A stretch of 64,000 nt of DNA from Bisporella sp. PMI_857. Its lineage: Eukaryota; Ascomycota; Leotiomycetes; Helotiales; Helotiaceae. The translations under genes and the position numbers were made by a program. Shown piece by piece: positions 33,742 to 45,693 of the stretch (position 1 is the stretch's first letter; every line of letters starts with the position of its first letter). The DNA lies in the NCBI GenBank assembly GCA_021307315.1, contig JAJSPD010000007.1, positions 558,001 to 622,000 of the forward strand, in the 5' to 3' direction. Under the pieces are notes generated by a model, which was not told the DNA's origin, ran no database searches, and was given only the letters and a program-made list of their open reading frames with translations.

Positions 33742-35482
33742 TCACTTGCCCAAACCAGCTAAATGGCCACAGGCAATGACCAAATCAGCCAACTCTTTCG
33801 AGTTGCATACTCCAGGTTGTCCACCATAACGAGCTTCCAGATCACTCTCGCCCGAAAGAAAACTCCTCAGTGTAACCGAACCATCTGACCAACCACACTC
33901 ATCCTTCTGCGCCGCCCAAGCCTCGGAGGTGCTCGCCTCCCAGACAGGTGTTGGTGCTGGTAGTACCATGTTCAATATGTAGTCCTGATCAAGGGGCTCA
34001 TAATAGGTAGTACGTTTCCCATCTTTAGAGTAACAGGTTGCTTCATTTATGCAATGGACGAGGAATACTGTCCGACGCACCGTTTCATCAACGATCCACT
34101 CTCTCCAATTTTTAGTCTCGTTGTTGGTGACTTCCATTTCAGGAGAATCCCAAGACATGGAATGTAAATGATTATCCCGAAAACGGCGTGCCATCTGTTG
34201 AAATTAAAGACACGAAACGAGTAGAGTAATGCTGGCCAACTTACTTTTAGAAGAAAAGGTATATGTAACCATGATGAATTAACTCCTGACTTCCAAGCTA
34301 CATCTTGGTCGACCTCAAGGAGTGAAATAATCTGATAGATGCAAACAGCATGAAGGGCGTCCCACTCTTCGACGCAAGAATATGAATGCTGATCACGTCA
34401 GCCACTGCGTTCAATGTATGATATCTCCGGGTCTTACAAATTCGTGCACAAGCCGGTCCCTCTCAGCTGAGATGGCATTCTTTGCAAAATACCGACTCCG
34501 CTTGTCTTGTAACGCAACACCAGAGCATATCGCCATGCTACTTTTCTGAAGAGAACTCATGTTCTGGTGTGGTCCCTGCAAAAGTTCTGGATGAATAAAC
34601 GGCGAGTGGTAGCTTTCGGTCTGGAGTAGTTGGAAATAGGATTTAATAATGTGGGCCAGTGAACTATATCCGAAAGTCGGGTGGGCAACAATGCTTGAAG
34701 AACGTGAAGATCTGATAGAACCATGAATTGAAGAGGGGGGGCGGGATTGAATTTCATGACGGGTCGGCAGACCCTTTTCCGCGTTAGGGCTAATTGAGGG
34801 AGCCCAGCTGCTTGAGATCGTCCGGGACGTCTGTGAGCCAGAATTGTCTGACTTGGAAAGACTGAGGTTGTGGAAATGATTGGTAGAAGCGCTCAAAGAG
34901 CCTGAGATAGAATTGTGGCGTAATGTATTTGCGTCCACGGATTGTCTGATTTGTTCAGTAGCAAAAGCTTGGGTTTCCGGCGCCTGTGCTAGATCTTTGT
35001 GCAATATATCGATATTTATTTCTGGTTGGAAACGCATGACATCCGCACCCGGAGTAGTTTCGTCTATTTGTAACCAAAAATCGTCATATATCATTGGTAT
35101 ATCTGAGTTCCAATCCAGGGCCAATGTCCCAGCCTGGGCTGATAATATACCATGCTCCTCCGAATTTGCGATGCTTGTAGGGGCAGATGACGAGTTCGGA
35201 TACTCGCAGGCTTCTGCGCGGCTCGCGCATCGATGGCAGATCGGCTGGGTCAAGGAACACCTGGATTTCGTTCTTACACATGCAGCACATGCTTTTTGTT
35301 TTGATACGCGGACAGAAGTATTGCAGCGGCGCTGATGCCGGATCATTAAATCATCTGGAAGGCGGCATCATCAGCAAAGGCGTTCAGAAGTGGGGAAGGG
35401 CTGTGAAGAGTAGATGAGCGACCATACTACGGCTGAAAGGCTTTTGGCAGTGCTTGCACTGGAACTGCGGCGGATGGCTCAT
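33742..35482 (-). CDS. Dual zinc-finger regulator: CCHC (C2H2-like) finger plus Zn2Cys6 cluster
   Basis: Four exons (35482-35428, 35354-34438, 34388-34245, 34194-33742) encode about 522 aa. Exon 1 joined to exon 2 makes C9-x2-C12-x12-H25-x3-C29 (FSRNDLMIRHQRRC), a C2H2-type finger with Cys in the last position. A Zn2Cys6 cluster follows at once: C41-x2-C44-x6-C51-x6-C58-x2-C61-x6-C68. A long Ser-rich linker precedes a C-terminal part with EEWDALHAVCIYQIISLLE and WREWIVDETVRRTVFLVHC, typical of fungal C2H2/C6 regulators often found in metabolite clusters. The ATG at 35482 opens MSHPPQFQCKHC directly before the finger. It is the only regulator among the 20-35 kb biosynthetic genes and is the natural pathway-specific activator candidate. 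Confidence 0.88.
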
Positions 35483-36693
35483 GCTGGCAGTTCCTAACAA
35501 GCAAGGAAGGAGGCGTCGAGTAAATCTGGATATTGTGTTCGGTAGGCAAGCAGCGCAACGAGGCGTACATGTAACCGGTGAAGTCGCTTTTGGTATTTAA
35601 GCCAGTCGCGAGAGAAGAGTCGCCGTAGGTTTGCGTTGTTAGAGATCTAATATTGACGTGCTACTTAGCTATGCGTCCCTTAAAGCACAGATAGATATCC
35701 ATTGATCTATGTACGAGATGCGACGACATGGATGCAGGGTCCGTGATGACGAACCACCAATTGGAAAGGGATCAGGGATCTCGGGAATGGCAATGCGAAT
35801 GGTCGGTACCGCATGAGATGATCGGGGGTAGAATTAGGCAGAGTCTGGGTGTAGTTAGGAGCTTAGGTGGTCATACTCACTGCCGGTTTGTACAAATGTA
35901 TAATTCTATGGCGAAGAGAGGTTGTGACGGGAAGAAGTGGGGTCGCATGCATTATCCTTTTTTAGTCGGCCAATAAAGTATCGCTTAGATACTTTCAATA
36001 ACGCATGGCGTCGTTACATTGCCAAGTAAATCTAAACTCATGAACTCTTTGGAACGCCGCACACATGGGACATGAATAAAGTTTAAGGTTTTTTTTTGGT
36101 TCCCGGAGGCTTGGGGTGCGGGTGGCGATTGTGAAACTTGCGGCTTGGAGTGTGTGGGATATTGAGCCCACAAACCAGCTCAACAGCTGCATATGTCCTG
36201 GTCAAGGTAATCTTACACCGCCTCAAACATAGCTAAGCATTTGCCATACACCAAAGCTTCGCACGCTTTTAGTCGCCACCATGCTAATTACGATGTTATC
36301 ATTTTAGCCTTGTTGAAGCCATAGCACGACTAGCTGACTTAATGTACAGTACCTTGTGAAGGCAATCTGTGTTTGAGTTTAGAGTTCCCTAAGAAATCGC
36401 CCATCCCCATTGTGCATATTACATGGCAACGCTGCTCTATGCACTATTCCATACTAGGATATGCCATGTCATATTGATATCAAATCGATTCTACGCAAGA
36501 CCCTGCGCCTCTTCAGTTTATCGTAATTCTTGAGCCGCTGAAATTGGAACTGCTGAGACTATCTCCAATCGAGACGTCCAGATGCTGCTCTTGCATAGCT
36601 ATCTTCAAGTATCTTCCATATATCAGCATGTCTACGAGTGAGTTCTAACATGTCATTTAGATATTATCACCACTCGTACAATTTCGACCTGCA

Positions 36694-37325
36694 TCACCTC
36701 CGATATACTGGAAAATAAAACGGTTCCTTCTTCCGGCGTTTAAATAACATCAGCATCCAAGGCAAGCCCGTATCAACCATACCTTTGCCAGTGAGCTTGC
36801 GTGCAAGAAAGCCATTGAAGCAGATTTTAGAAGATTTGCTTGATTTCAAGCCGCCGGAAACACATTTCCGAGGTTCCAATCACCATACGCAAATGCGCAT
36901 AGTTATCATTTATACACTCCTTCTCTTCGTCAAGACTTCTTTTGAACTGCCTATCCAGCAAATGATAATCACAGAATCCTTCCCTTCAACTCTCAATACC
37001 TTATAGTCTCCAAGCTCCGGGGGAACCAACAAGTGCGCATTCTGCATCAAAAATACCTCTACCTTGCCAAGTTTGATTGTGGAGAGCGAGGATGACCTCA
37101 CGATTCCAACCAGGATTCTTAAGGGTGAGAGGAGGGTCTGCAGCTGAATATTTAATATCTCCGTGTAAGGAGGCCGGGCGGGATGAGTGATGTGGGGGTA
37201 GAGTTAGGGTTACGTTGACATTAGAGAAGCTTCCGGAGGGAGAGAACGTCCGAAGCCGAACAAAGGTGGAGAGGTTGTAGCCGTGGATGGTAGTGTTTTC
37301 TGTGCATATTAGTGACCTTCGGCCA
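36694..37325 (-). pseudogene. Unrecognised coding-like fragment
   Basis: Minus-strand frame open for about 100 codons (37325-37016), beginning after a CACTAAT..GCACAG acceptor-like site. It reads NTTIHGYNLSTFV, then KYSAADPPLTLKNPGWNRE, NQTWQGRGIFDAECALVG, and stops. Further open stretches follow in other frames (VFLMQNAHLLVPPELGDYKV; KICFNGFLARKLTGKG). Composition looks protein-coding, but no start exon or continuous frame was found. Probably a decayed gene; the family is unknown to me. Confidence 0.3.
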
Positions 37326-37989
37326 TTTTACTCACAATCCAACTGTAAATGCTTATCATTTCATGACAATAAGCTCACATTGTTAAAGTACTGTCTCTCA
37401 ATCCGACTACAGACGTTGTCAGGAATCGGCTTACGTAATAGGCCACGGAGCTAGAAAATCTCTTACAGGTCTACAGCGTAGATGCTGGAGATATCATACA
37501 GAGTACAATCACAATACAGGCACCTACAACCCGTATTCTATCGACGTGATACCCTCTATCAATCTTATATTCTTGACAGAGGTTCCCGAATTTTGGCATC
37601 ACGTGATCAAAATAGTGTGTAGTTGACCGCCTCCCTTAGCAGATATTGCGCATTGCATTTGCGTTGACTCGGAATTACTTTGATTGAACGAGCCACGGGC
37701 TGGATCGGGACAATCCTCGGTTCAGGCATGTCTTAGCAATACTGGCGTCACTAGTCTTTCCTTTCCATTATGTGGCAAACTTGTCATGATTAGCATATAT
37801 AGTTCGCTCAGATTACGATATTATTTTAAGAGTTGTAAATCCAGTTACCTAATGTTAAAGCAACTTAACGGACTGTTATCCATGAATTGTCGTTATTCGA
37901 CTTATGTTTATATTGAACGAGGGTTTTACCTCAGTCTTGTTAAGGAAGTGCGCTCTTGCTTGCAAGATAATCATCAGCGCATTTATGAG

Positions 37990-38765
37990 TCGCGTCTTAG
38001 TCATGCATAACCTCCCCCCTAGAAGAGCTGTTTCATAATTTCCTTTCGTCATCACATCGTATTCCATATCAGCAAGCATGTTTTGGCTAGCACTCTCATA
38101 TCAGTCCCCGACAGCTGAGTATCTTAAGACTGATGGTGTACTCCAACTTACCGACAAGAATCCATTTGTGGAATACGTTTGACTGGAACACATGGAGAGA
38201 CTGGAGCTCCGAACCTCCTGACTGTTCATTATTTAGATGGTTGCGCAACTGGTACATTAGCCATCTGCTACTTAAGTCAAAATCATACAATCCTAATGTG
38301 TGTACGTGAAGGATGAATGTCTTCCCTTTGCGGAAGAAGTCTCCGCTCATATTTTCAATGGACTCTGTGAGCGTGATTTCAACTGTACTAAGTATGCAAT
38401 ATATAATTGAACCTCAAACTGCAGATACACTGAGACATCGAAACGGCAAAGTCAGATGACAGGCAATACCAAGCATCACCCTATGTAGATCAGCCCACCT
38501 ACACCACAAGCCCATTATCGATTTACCAACACCATTGGATGTGGATACGGGATCCAAGAATGCGAGGTAGAAGTGCCCCTCTATAGGTGGTACGAAATAC
38601 TTTGTGTTGGGGTTCCACTGCTGTTATCGGAGGCAGCCTCCGCGAAGCTAACAAGAGCTTCATTACCTCGATCTGGGATACATATTCTATACATCTTTCC
38701 GGCCCCGGTGTTTCTTGCCAATATGCGACTTAGGTCCTGAGAATCGGACAGTGCGTCATGCATAA
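37990..38765 (-). pseudogene. Unrecognised multi-exon gene or remnant
   Basis: Three minus-strand stretches look like exons. The first (38763 down) is MHDALSDSQDLSRILARNTG. The second has MSGDFFRKGKTFILHVHTLG to HKWILVG and ends at a GTAAGTTGG donor (near 38150). The third, after an AG near 38098, has MLADMEYDVMTKGNYETA. No family is recognised, and the middle join contains stops that an intron must remove. It may be a live small gene or a relic. Confidence 0.3.
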
Positions 38766-39308
38766 TCGCGAGCTAACACCAAGTGATGAGTATTAATTCT
38801 AACTGACGACAGATCTTCTCTGTCAATAGTTTTGGGGTCCAAAAATTAGGTTTGGCTACCCTATCATGACTGGTAACTACTAATCAATCTACGGTTCAGG
38901 GGTTTCATTTATTGGAAATGTGTTGGCAACAGATCAGATTCGATGAAGGGTCTGTTTCACCGCCTCAAATATACTCATAACCTCAGAACGTTTAACAATG
39001 AATGAATTCCAAGTCTCCACCTAAATTGTGGGATGGAGCGCTATATTTCGGGGTTTGAGCTTTTGAAGCTGATCTTTAAGCCCCAAGGTAGACTCATGGG
39101 CTAAAAGTAACATGACACAGCCCTAATCTGTCACATTATTGAGGCACTCCATTTTTTTGGGGGCAATTCATTAAGATCCTCAATATCTAGTAAGTTGGGT
39201 CCGTGAATTTTGGATGCCTAATTGATTTGCTAGACACTAGTCCTTTGAGGGCCTGATGCGGCTCCCGCAGTCTATTGGGGTTATTCTTAGAACAACCAGG
39301 TTTCAATA

Positions 39309-39577
39309 CATCGAGAACTTCGACATATCGAAACAAGACTCTAGAATGACAGGGCTTTTGGCTATTTCGGGATCAGAATACATTTTCTGAAAATTTACCA
39401 GGTGTCAATATATAAAATGCAAAGGTCTGGCTTACTAATAGCTAGGCTTAGTTTACGTCATATAAGCTTACTTTATTTATGTAAGTCATGCATTTATGCA
39501 CCTCTTTGGATCGAACACCTTTGCATATCGAAATAGCCAATGAAAATGGAGTGTTCCGATATATCGAAGTTTGACTG
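39309..39577. mobile_element. pogo-like (Tc1/mariner) MITE remnant
   Basis: About 269 bp bounded by TA dinucleotides (39307-39308 and 39578-39579). The right end, read inward, starts CAGTCAAACTTCGATATATC, the style of fungal pogo termini. The left end contains AACTTCGACATATCG in the matching position and orientation. A second inner match, TTTGGCTATTTCG (left) against CATTGGCTATTTCG (right, inverted), supports paired ends. There is no open frame. The arms differ by several transitions, suggesting age or RIP. Confidence 0.65.
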
Positions 39578-40424
39578 TATTCCATGCCTTAGTATTTCAT
39601 CGCACTATTCACTGACTAACCGCCCTAGGATCATAGATAAGCAGGTCGTCTTCTAAATATATATTTCTGTAACCATAATCAACTGCAATCTTCTCAAACC
39701 CCATCATCAATTATCCTTTCCCCCGTTTTCCATCCATTTTGTGGCGATTAGAGATTCCAGATGCGTTTTTCCCTACGTGCAGATCAACCTTTCATCCAAC
39801 ATGACGCATAGCCCGTGCCTGAGATTATTCCATCTCGCCAGCTTATTACATTCTGGTACCAAGATTCTGGTAAACTTTAACCAGTGGAGTAAGGATCTAC
39901 TACCGAGGATCAGGCCTAAAATAGTATGTTTAGCCTCCTGCTCGAAAGGAACCTGTGATGCTTTGTAGTAAAGCTACTATTAAAAATGATATTCAAATGC
40001 CACATTTTATCTGTTGGACCTCAATTGCCACTATCAAATATATCATTCAACATTCGCTGCGATTAAAAATACAACGGATCGGTCGGAGGCTTGTAAGTTA
40101 CCTGTCAATTTCTGCGCCCTGAAACGTACGTGGTTCTGCCCCTAAATTCAGTGCCCAGACAATTTTCAAAATAATCAAACTTTAAATGCGAGCAAAGAAT
40201 TGGGCTAATAAATAGGGATGTGCATGGATCAAGGGCCTAGAAAACAACACTTCACGACACCGGCTTTGATTGTCATATTAGATCCGGAATTTAGAGTTTA
40301 CTTTGAGTTTTGGGACGAATCCGGGAGTGCCGTCACCGTGTATATAACTGCCATGAATTTCTACCAAAAGCCACCCGCCACGCAGTAGACTCGTATTTTG
40401 GCCTACGGCTGACCATCAAGAACG

Positions 40425-41007
40425 ATGTCGCTTATTCACCTCTTCATCGTCTTCTTCGCGTTCGGTAGCCATGTCGTGTTGGCTCACCGTGTTTCCCGCC
40501 GTCAAGATGTCACTGCTAGCAACGTCACGATCACGGCATTAACTAAAAACGAATCTGCGACCACGGGATCCGGAGCTGTGAGCGCGGCAGGTCCACTGTC
40601 GCCGTTCGGTACAGTTGGGATTGGATGCGGTATCAACTGGCAGGAAGGGCAATCACTAGGAGGCGAGTAATCCTATTCATGATTTTGTATTCATTTGGGC
40701 TGACGGTTGCTGGATAGGTGGTCTTCAAGCAGGATCAGATATCTTCGGCTTCGGGTCAGGAGTAACGATCGGAACTGGGACTATGGAAGTTGGACTTGGT
40801 GTTAGCGTTATCCCTTCTAACATCAGCTCGACGTAAGATTGCTTGAGAAGAGCCGGTCCTTGGTGGCCTTGCTAATAGATACCTAGTGTGAGTGTTGCTG
40901 CATCAACAAACGGTACCGTGGTCGTGACATTTACATCGACGAATGGTTTCCGGTGTGACGAGGTGACCGTTGATGGGGCAAAAACGGTGCGATGTACTTC
41001 TAAGTAA
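40425..41007 (+). CDS. Small secreted protein with signal peptide and Kex2-type site
   Basis: Three exons (40425-40662, 40718-40832, 40887-41007) encode about 157 aa. The start MSLIHLFIVFFAFGSHVVLA is a classical signal peptide, followed at once by HRVSRRQ, a dibasic RR site that a Kex2-like protease could cut. The mature part is Gly/Ser/Thr-rich (SPFGTVGIGCGINW, DIFGFGSGVTIGTGTMEVG) with N-glycosylation sites (NVT, NES, NIS) and few cysteines, ending GFRCDEVTVDGAKTVRCTSK. The gene is supported by ordered introns; the first uses a GC donor. A TATATAA lies about 85 bases upstream of the ATG. No family is recognised. It could be a wall protein or a host-directed effector. Confidence 0.78.
40663..40717 (+). 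other. GC-AG intron in the small secreted protein gene
   Basis: 55 bp intron starting GCGAGT, with a GGCTGACG branch and a GATAG end. It is the only join that keeps the frame from SLGG into GLQAGSDIFGFG. The overlapping GTAATC donor leads to early stops. Confidence 0.65.
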
Positions 41008-41636
41008 GAGAAATCGACAAATTAATTTCCTATATCTACCCAAGAGTTCTTTATCCAATTATGCCATAAAGGCTAACCATATGGTAATACACTATCTTAT
41101 ACAAAAAAAATTCCACACTCGATATAGTCAACGAGTCTATGAAGTTTAATGTCAATTACCCCAATTCTTCTACATAGTTTTTATAAAATCGCAAGTTCAA
41201 TATAGAGATTTTCTGAGCCGCTGTGGGTGCTGCCCAGCTTTCCGCCCTTGTTGATGTCATACAAACCTTCGCTTGGCACTCCGAAGTTTTGAGACAATAA
41301 TGCTTCCGCCAACCGTCGTTATACGTTAGAAAACATCCCAAAAGCAAGTCGACGAACATCGTGATGTCGGCAAATCCAAGGGAAATTATCCTTGGAGATC
41401 CAATGAAGTCTTGAAAGATGCACCGATCATGTGAACGGAATATATGGGGTCCTTATCAACGTAGCACAGCATACTGCAATGCAATTAAGTACAGGAAGAA
41501 AAGTTTTCATTGGCAGACGGCTGGCTGCATGACCCAAAAGCGCCTCTATTTACCGGATTCAAATATTCCCGACCACATCCAGTGCTGCTCTTTCCTTTTC
41601 AACACATAAATGTGAGAGAACTCTTCTAAACCGGAT
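41008..41636. other. Intergenic, upstream of the P450
   Basis: About 630 bp, AT-rich. No supported gene. Confidence 0.4.
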
Positions 41637-43478
41637 ATGGCTATCTCAGTGATCGCAATAGTTGTTGGAATCATCATCATAACCATCTTCAAGATACGCA
41701 AAATTGGCCAGCGTCCATCGGACTACCCTCCAGGGCCACCAACTCTGCCTCTGATTGGGAACCTCCATTTGATGCCAGACAAGAATGGGCACCTTCAGTT
41801 CCAGAAGTGGGCGGAGGAGTACGGGTGAGATCTACCTGTCTTTTATCGTGTTCGCTCGTACTGAACCATTATAGGCCAGTATACTCTCTGATCCTCGGAA
41901 CAAAAGTCATGGTTGTTTTGTCTTCCGATAAAGCAATCAAGGATCTCTTAGATAAGCGGAGTAATATCTACAGTAGCCGACCGGAAATGTATCTCGGCCA
42001 GGTTGTCAGCGGTGGGCTCAGGGTGCTCTTAATGGTATGTAGTATTGTGTAGAAAGATATAACGGAGAGAGGTAATGCCTAATATGAATAAAGGAATATG
42101 GCGATACTTGGCGAATGATTCGAAAGATGATGCACAATATCTTGAACATCAAGGCTGCTAAGTCGTACGTCCCATACCAAGAGCTCGAGAACAAGCAAAT
42201 GCTTTCTGGTTTCCTCGATGATCCCGACCAATTTGTTGGACATATCCGTCGATATACAAATTCTTTGACTACTCAAATGGTGTTCGGATTCCGGACCCTC
42301 AGCATTAATGACCCTAAATTGCTTCAACTATTTCATGTAATAAATACGTTCGTGACACCAAGGGAATGCTAATTTAGATGCAGGGATTTGAGAAGTTCTG
42401 TGAGGTCACAGCTACCACCACGGCGGCGTTGCTTGATGTGTTTCCTGTTCTCAAAGTGCTCCCCGATTTCATGATCCCTCTTCGTGCTTATTCCAAGGAG
42501 CTTCACAAAAAAGAGAAAGAATTGTATGTTGGCCACTGGATGAATGTGAAGAAAGCAATCAAGGCGGGTAATGCGAAAGTATCGATCCCTTCATTAAGGC
42601 ATTTTGAGTGGCATTTCTGACAAGATTTTGCGTAGCCATGTTTTAGTGTTGACTTAGTCAAAGCTCAAGACGTCGAAGACTTTTCAGACGATCTTGCAGG
42701 ATACATCTCAGGTTCGCTCCTTGAGGCAGGATCTGACACGACGGCTGCCACACTCATTGGCTTTGTACAGGCAATGGTTGTATTCCCTAAAGTACAGAAG
42801 AAAGCACAGGAGCAAATTGACCGCGTTTGTGGTGATAGGTTGCCGACCATGGAGGACGAGATGAATCTGCAATACATCCGTGGTTGTGTCAAGGAAAGCA
42901 TGCGCTGGATGCCGACAGATATTCTCGGTGTTCCACATGCGGTGATCCAAGATGATGAGTACATGGGCTATAGAATTCCGAAAGGCGCAGGAGTAATGTG
43001 GAATGTCTGGGCCATTCACATGGATCCTAAGCGTCATCCTAATCCTCGGGTATTTGATCCATCTCGCTACGCTGATGACTTCCAAACTGCAGCAGAATCT
43101 GCGTCTAACCCTGATCCAACAAAGCGAGATCATTTTGTATTTGGTGCAGGCCGTCGAGCTTGCCAGGGGATGCACATTGCGGAGCGCTCGCTCTTCCTTG
43201 CCATTTCCCGTCTTTTATGGGCTTTCAACTTTGAGAAAGCTCGTGACGAACAAGGAAAAGAAATTACCCCAGACATCAGTAAACTTGTTGAAGGGTTGTT
43301 TGTGTTTCCCCAGAGGTTTCCAGCAGTCATCACCCCACGCAGTGAGAAGCATGCTGAGAGAGTTCGACGAGAATGGAAGGATGCCCAAGCAGTCTTGGAC
43401 GAGAAGAAGCAGTGGAAGAAAGTGCCAGAAGGAATGGCATTCAGTACTTATACTCCAGAGGTTGGAGTGAAGAGTTAG
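41637..43478 (+). CDS. Cytochrome P450 monooxygenase (microsomal)
   Basis: Five exons (41637-41824, 41875-42034, 42094-42336, 42378-42578, 42636-43478) give about 544 aa. An N-terminal membrane anchor (VIAIVVGIIIITIF) is followed by the Pro-rich hinge YPPGPPTLPLIGNLH. I-helix LEAGSDTTAATL carries the O2-activating acidic/Thr pair. The K-helix E-x-x-R is KESMRW. The haem loop is FGAGRRACQG with the thiolate ligand at C440. It resembles fungal CYP64/CYP620-type enzymes that oxidise aromatic or polyketide intermediates; CYP assignment needs comparison. Intron 3 is only 41 bp. Neighbours are a small secreted protein and a Dal5-like MFS. It may be an oxidative tailoring step of the cluster to the left, but 6 kb of gene-poor DNA lies between. 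Confidence 0.93.
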
Positions 43479-43713
43479 ATGTCATAATGGAAGTGGCCAG
43501 GCTGAACTGGAACTAGTAAATTGGTGGAGTAGGAAAACACGATATGGAGATTCTTAGTAGCCAATAGGGCCTTTTATTTATCATTTATTTGAGATTAAAA
43601 TCTTGTGAAATAACGGCATCCACAGCCTCCACGAATTTGCCACAATTTTCTTTTAAAAGTAAGAACGACGCCTCACACATTCAAATTTCCTCCTCGGGAG
43701 TCATCTGAAGAGT

Positions 43714-45693
43714 TTAGTACTTGAAAAGTCTTCTCACTTCTCCTTCTCCAGTCACATTCTTGATAATTTTGGTATTCCTCCATCCGTAATATAGCCTGAG
43801 ACCAATGCAACCAGTGCTCACAAAGAACAGCATAGCTGCATTTGTCCAATGCCCTGTTGGGTAACCCTTTTTCGCCTCGTTGGCTTTATAAATCCAGACT
43901 CCTGAAATCTGGCCTGGGGCACCAAAAGAGATGTTAAGTGCGATTGCAAGACCTACTGAAGCAGTGGTGAAAAGGTTGGAAGACAGGAAGCCGAGCAGAG
44001 GAGGGATGCAGGAGAAAGAACCAGAGGCTGCCACTATGAGACAGCCGTAGCGAGCGCTGTATGAGTGGGCGGGGAGAAGAGCTGATGCGAGGAACCCAAT
44101 TGCGCCTACTGCGGCGAATATGGCGGAGTGTATGGAACGTCTGGAGTCGTATTAGCTTTGCCATTTTAATAAATAAATGATTGGTTATCATACGCGTTGA
44201 AATGGTCTGCGGAATACGATACAACAATGGTGACCACATCTTTCTCTTAATTAGTTGCAGCTCAGGCTTAAAAGCTAGATCGTACATACATGCGACGGCA
44301 TACGGTGGGACTGTCATGAGTTGGGAGTGCAAGCCCTTATATCCTAACCCTGCAGTGATACTCGGAGTAAATAACGATAGACTCGAAAATGGTAGCGAAA
44401 TTCCGAAGTAGATCTACATCATCAGTCAGGTCTTGAGATCAAATGGTTTTCTTGAGACTTACTACGTAGTGCGCATAGAGCCTCCACTCGGTCAACGTTT
44501 TCTTTGCCTCTTTCCAAGTCAAGTTCTCGCCATGATTGTGAGAGCCTTCTGTGATAAGGCGACTAGCTGCGAGTGCTTTCTCCTCCGCAGTAAGCCACGG
44601 CGCAGTATCAGGATAATCGGGCAAGAAGAAATAAACTGCAATGGAAGACAAGCAAGAGGGGATTCCTTCTAAAATAAGCAACCATCGCCAACCGGAATGC
44701 CCATGGACACCGTTCATATGGCCCACGCCATATGCAATTGCGCCTCCAAATGCACCGGCAAGCGTTGCCGATGCCAGAATAAAGGCTACTCGAATTGAAC
44801 GCTCATTCGTTTTGTACCTATATTGCTCCAGAGTCAGTGCATTTGTTTTAATAAATACCATAGAACATAGCTATGTATTGAAAGCAGATAAGGCGGGAAG
44901 CATTGCAGCTTAGGCATTGAAAGTCTAAATTGCTGAATCCTTACCAAAATGTGAGATAATACACCAATCCTGGGAATAACCCTTGAGCATCTGTTAGCTG
45001 TAGAGACTTTGAATCATCAGAGAAAGCTTGAACTTACCTGCTTCAAAGACACCGAGCAAGAACCTCACTGCAGTGACACCGGCAAAGTTTTGGGTTCCGC
45101 CTAGTCCTATGGTGATAGCACCCCAAGAGAACATCAAGAATGCTATCCATTTACTTGGGCTCAATTTCTTCAGAAAGTAGTTGGATGGCACTTCGAAAAC
45201 TGCATAAGCCACAAGGAACACCATGAGCGCTATTCTATTTCCTCCTTAGTATCTTGTTTCGGACAAATCAACAATATTGGTTTGCTCACATATATTGATA
45301 GTTGGTCATCCCAGTATCAGAAAGGAGATCGTGCTTGGTATCTGCATTGAGTGTCTTTGCATTTCCTTTCAAGAATTAGCTCGTACGGAGTGGTAGATAC
45401 AGTAGCCATAAGAAATTCTCACCGATGTTTGAGCGGTCAAGATAACACAACAAGTATATTCCAGCAGAAATCGGGATAATACGCAAATCTTGCTTTCGTA
45501 CTAACGCTTTCTCATCCAATGAGAGTCCAACCGATTCAATCTTTTCTTCATGAGGAGTTTCCTTAAAGTATGTTAGTCATTTGAATGATTTATGCTCTCC
45601 AGGCAGGATCAGTTCCTAAGGAAGGTGCCAAGACATTCGACTAACTGATTTGCCATTCTCAATATCCACCGACGAGATTCTATCATCAACCAT
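43714..45693 (-). CDS. MFS transporter, anion:cation symporter (Dal5/allantoate permease) family
   Basis: A many-exon minus-strand gene (about ten exons by eye) starts at ATG 45693 with MVDDRISSVDIENGKS. Recognisable pieces in order: KALVRKQDLRIIPISAGIYLLCYLDRSNIG, VFLVAYAVFEVPSNYFLKKLSPSKW, FAGVTAVRFLLGVFEAG, KTNERSIRVAFILASATLAGAFGGAIAYG, GWRWLLILEGIPS, and near the end APGQISGVWIYKANEAKKGYPTGHW. These are hallmarks of 12-helix fungal ACS-family carriers that import carboxylates, amides or vitamins. It ends FKY with stop at 43714-43716. The substrate is unknown. It stands between the P450 and the SDR, so it might take up or move a pathway compound. Confidence 0.88.

Larger units (their letters stand above)
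35483..40424. other. 4.9 kb gene-poor region with coding-like fragments
   Basis: No intact gene could be assembled. Inside lie two coding-like fragments (about 36700-37330 and 37990-38765, both minus) and a pogo-like MITE (39309-39577). The remainder shows AT-rich unique sequence. Confidence 0.45.
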
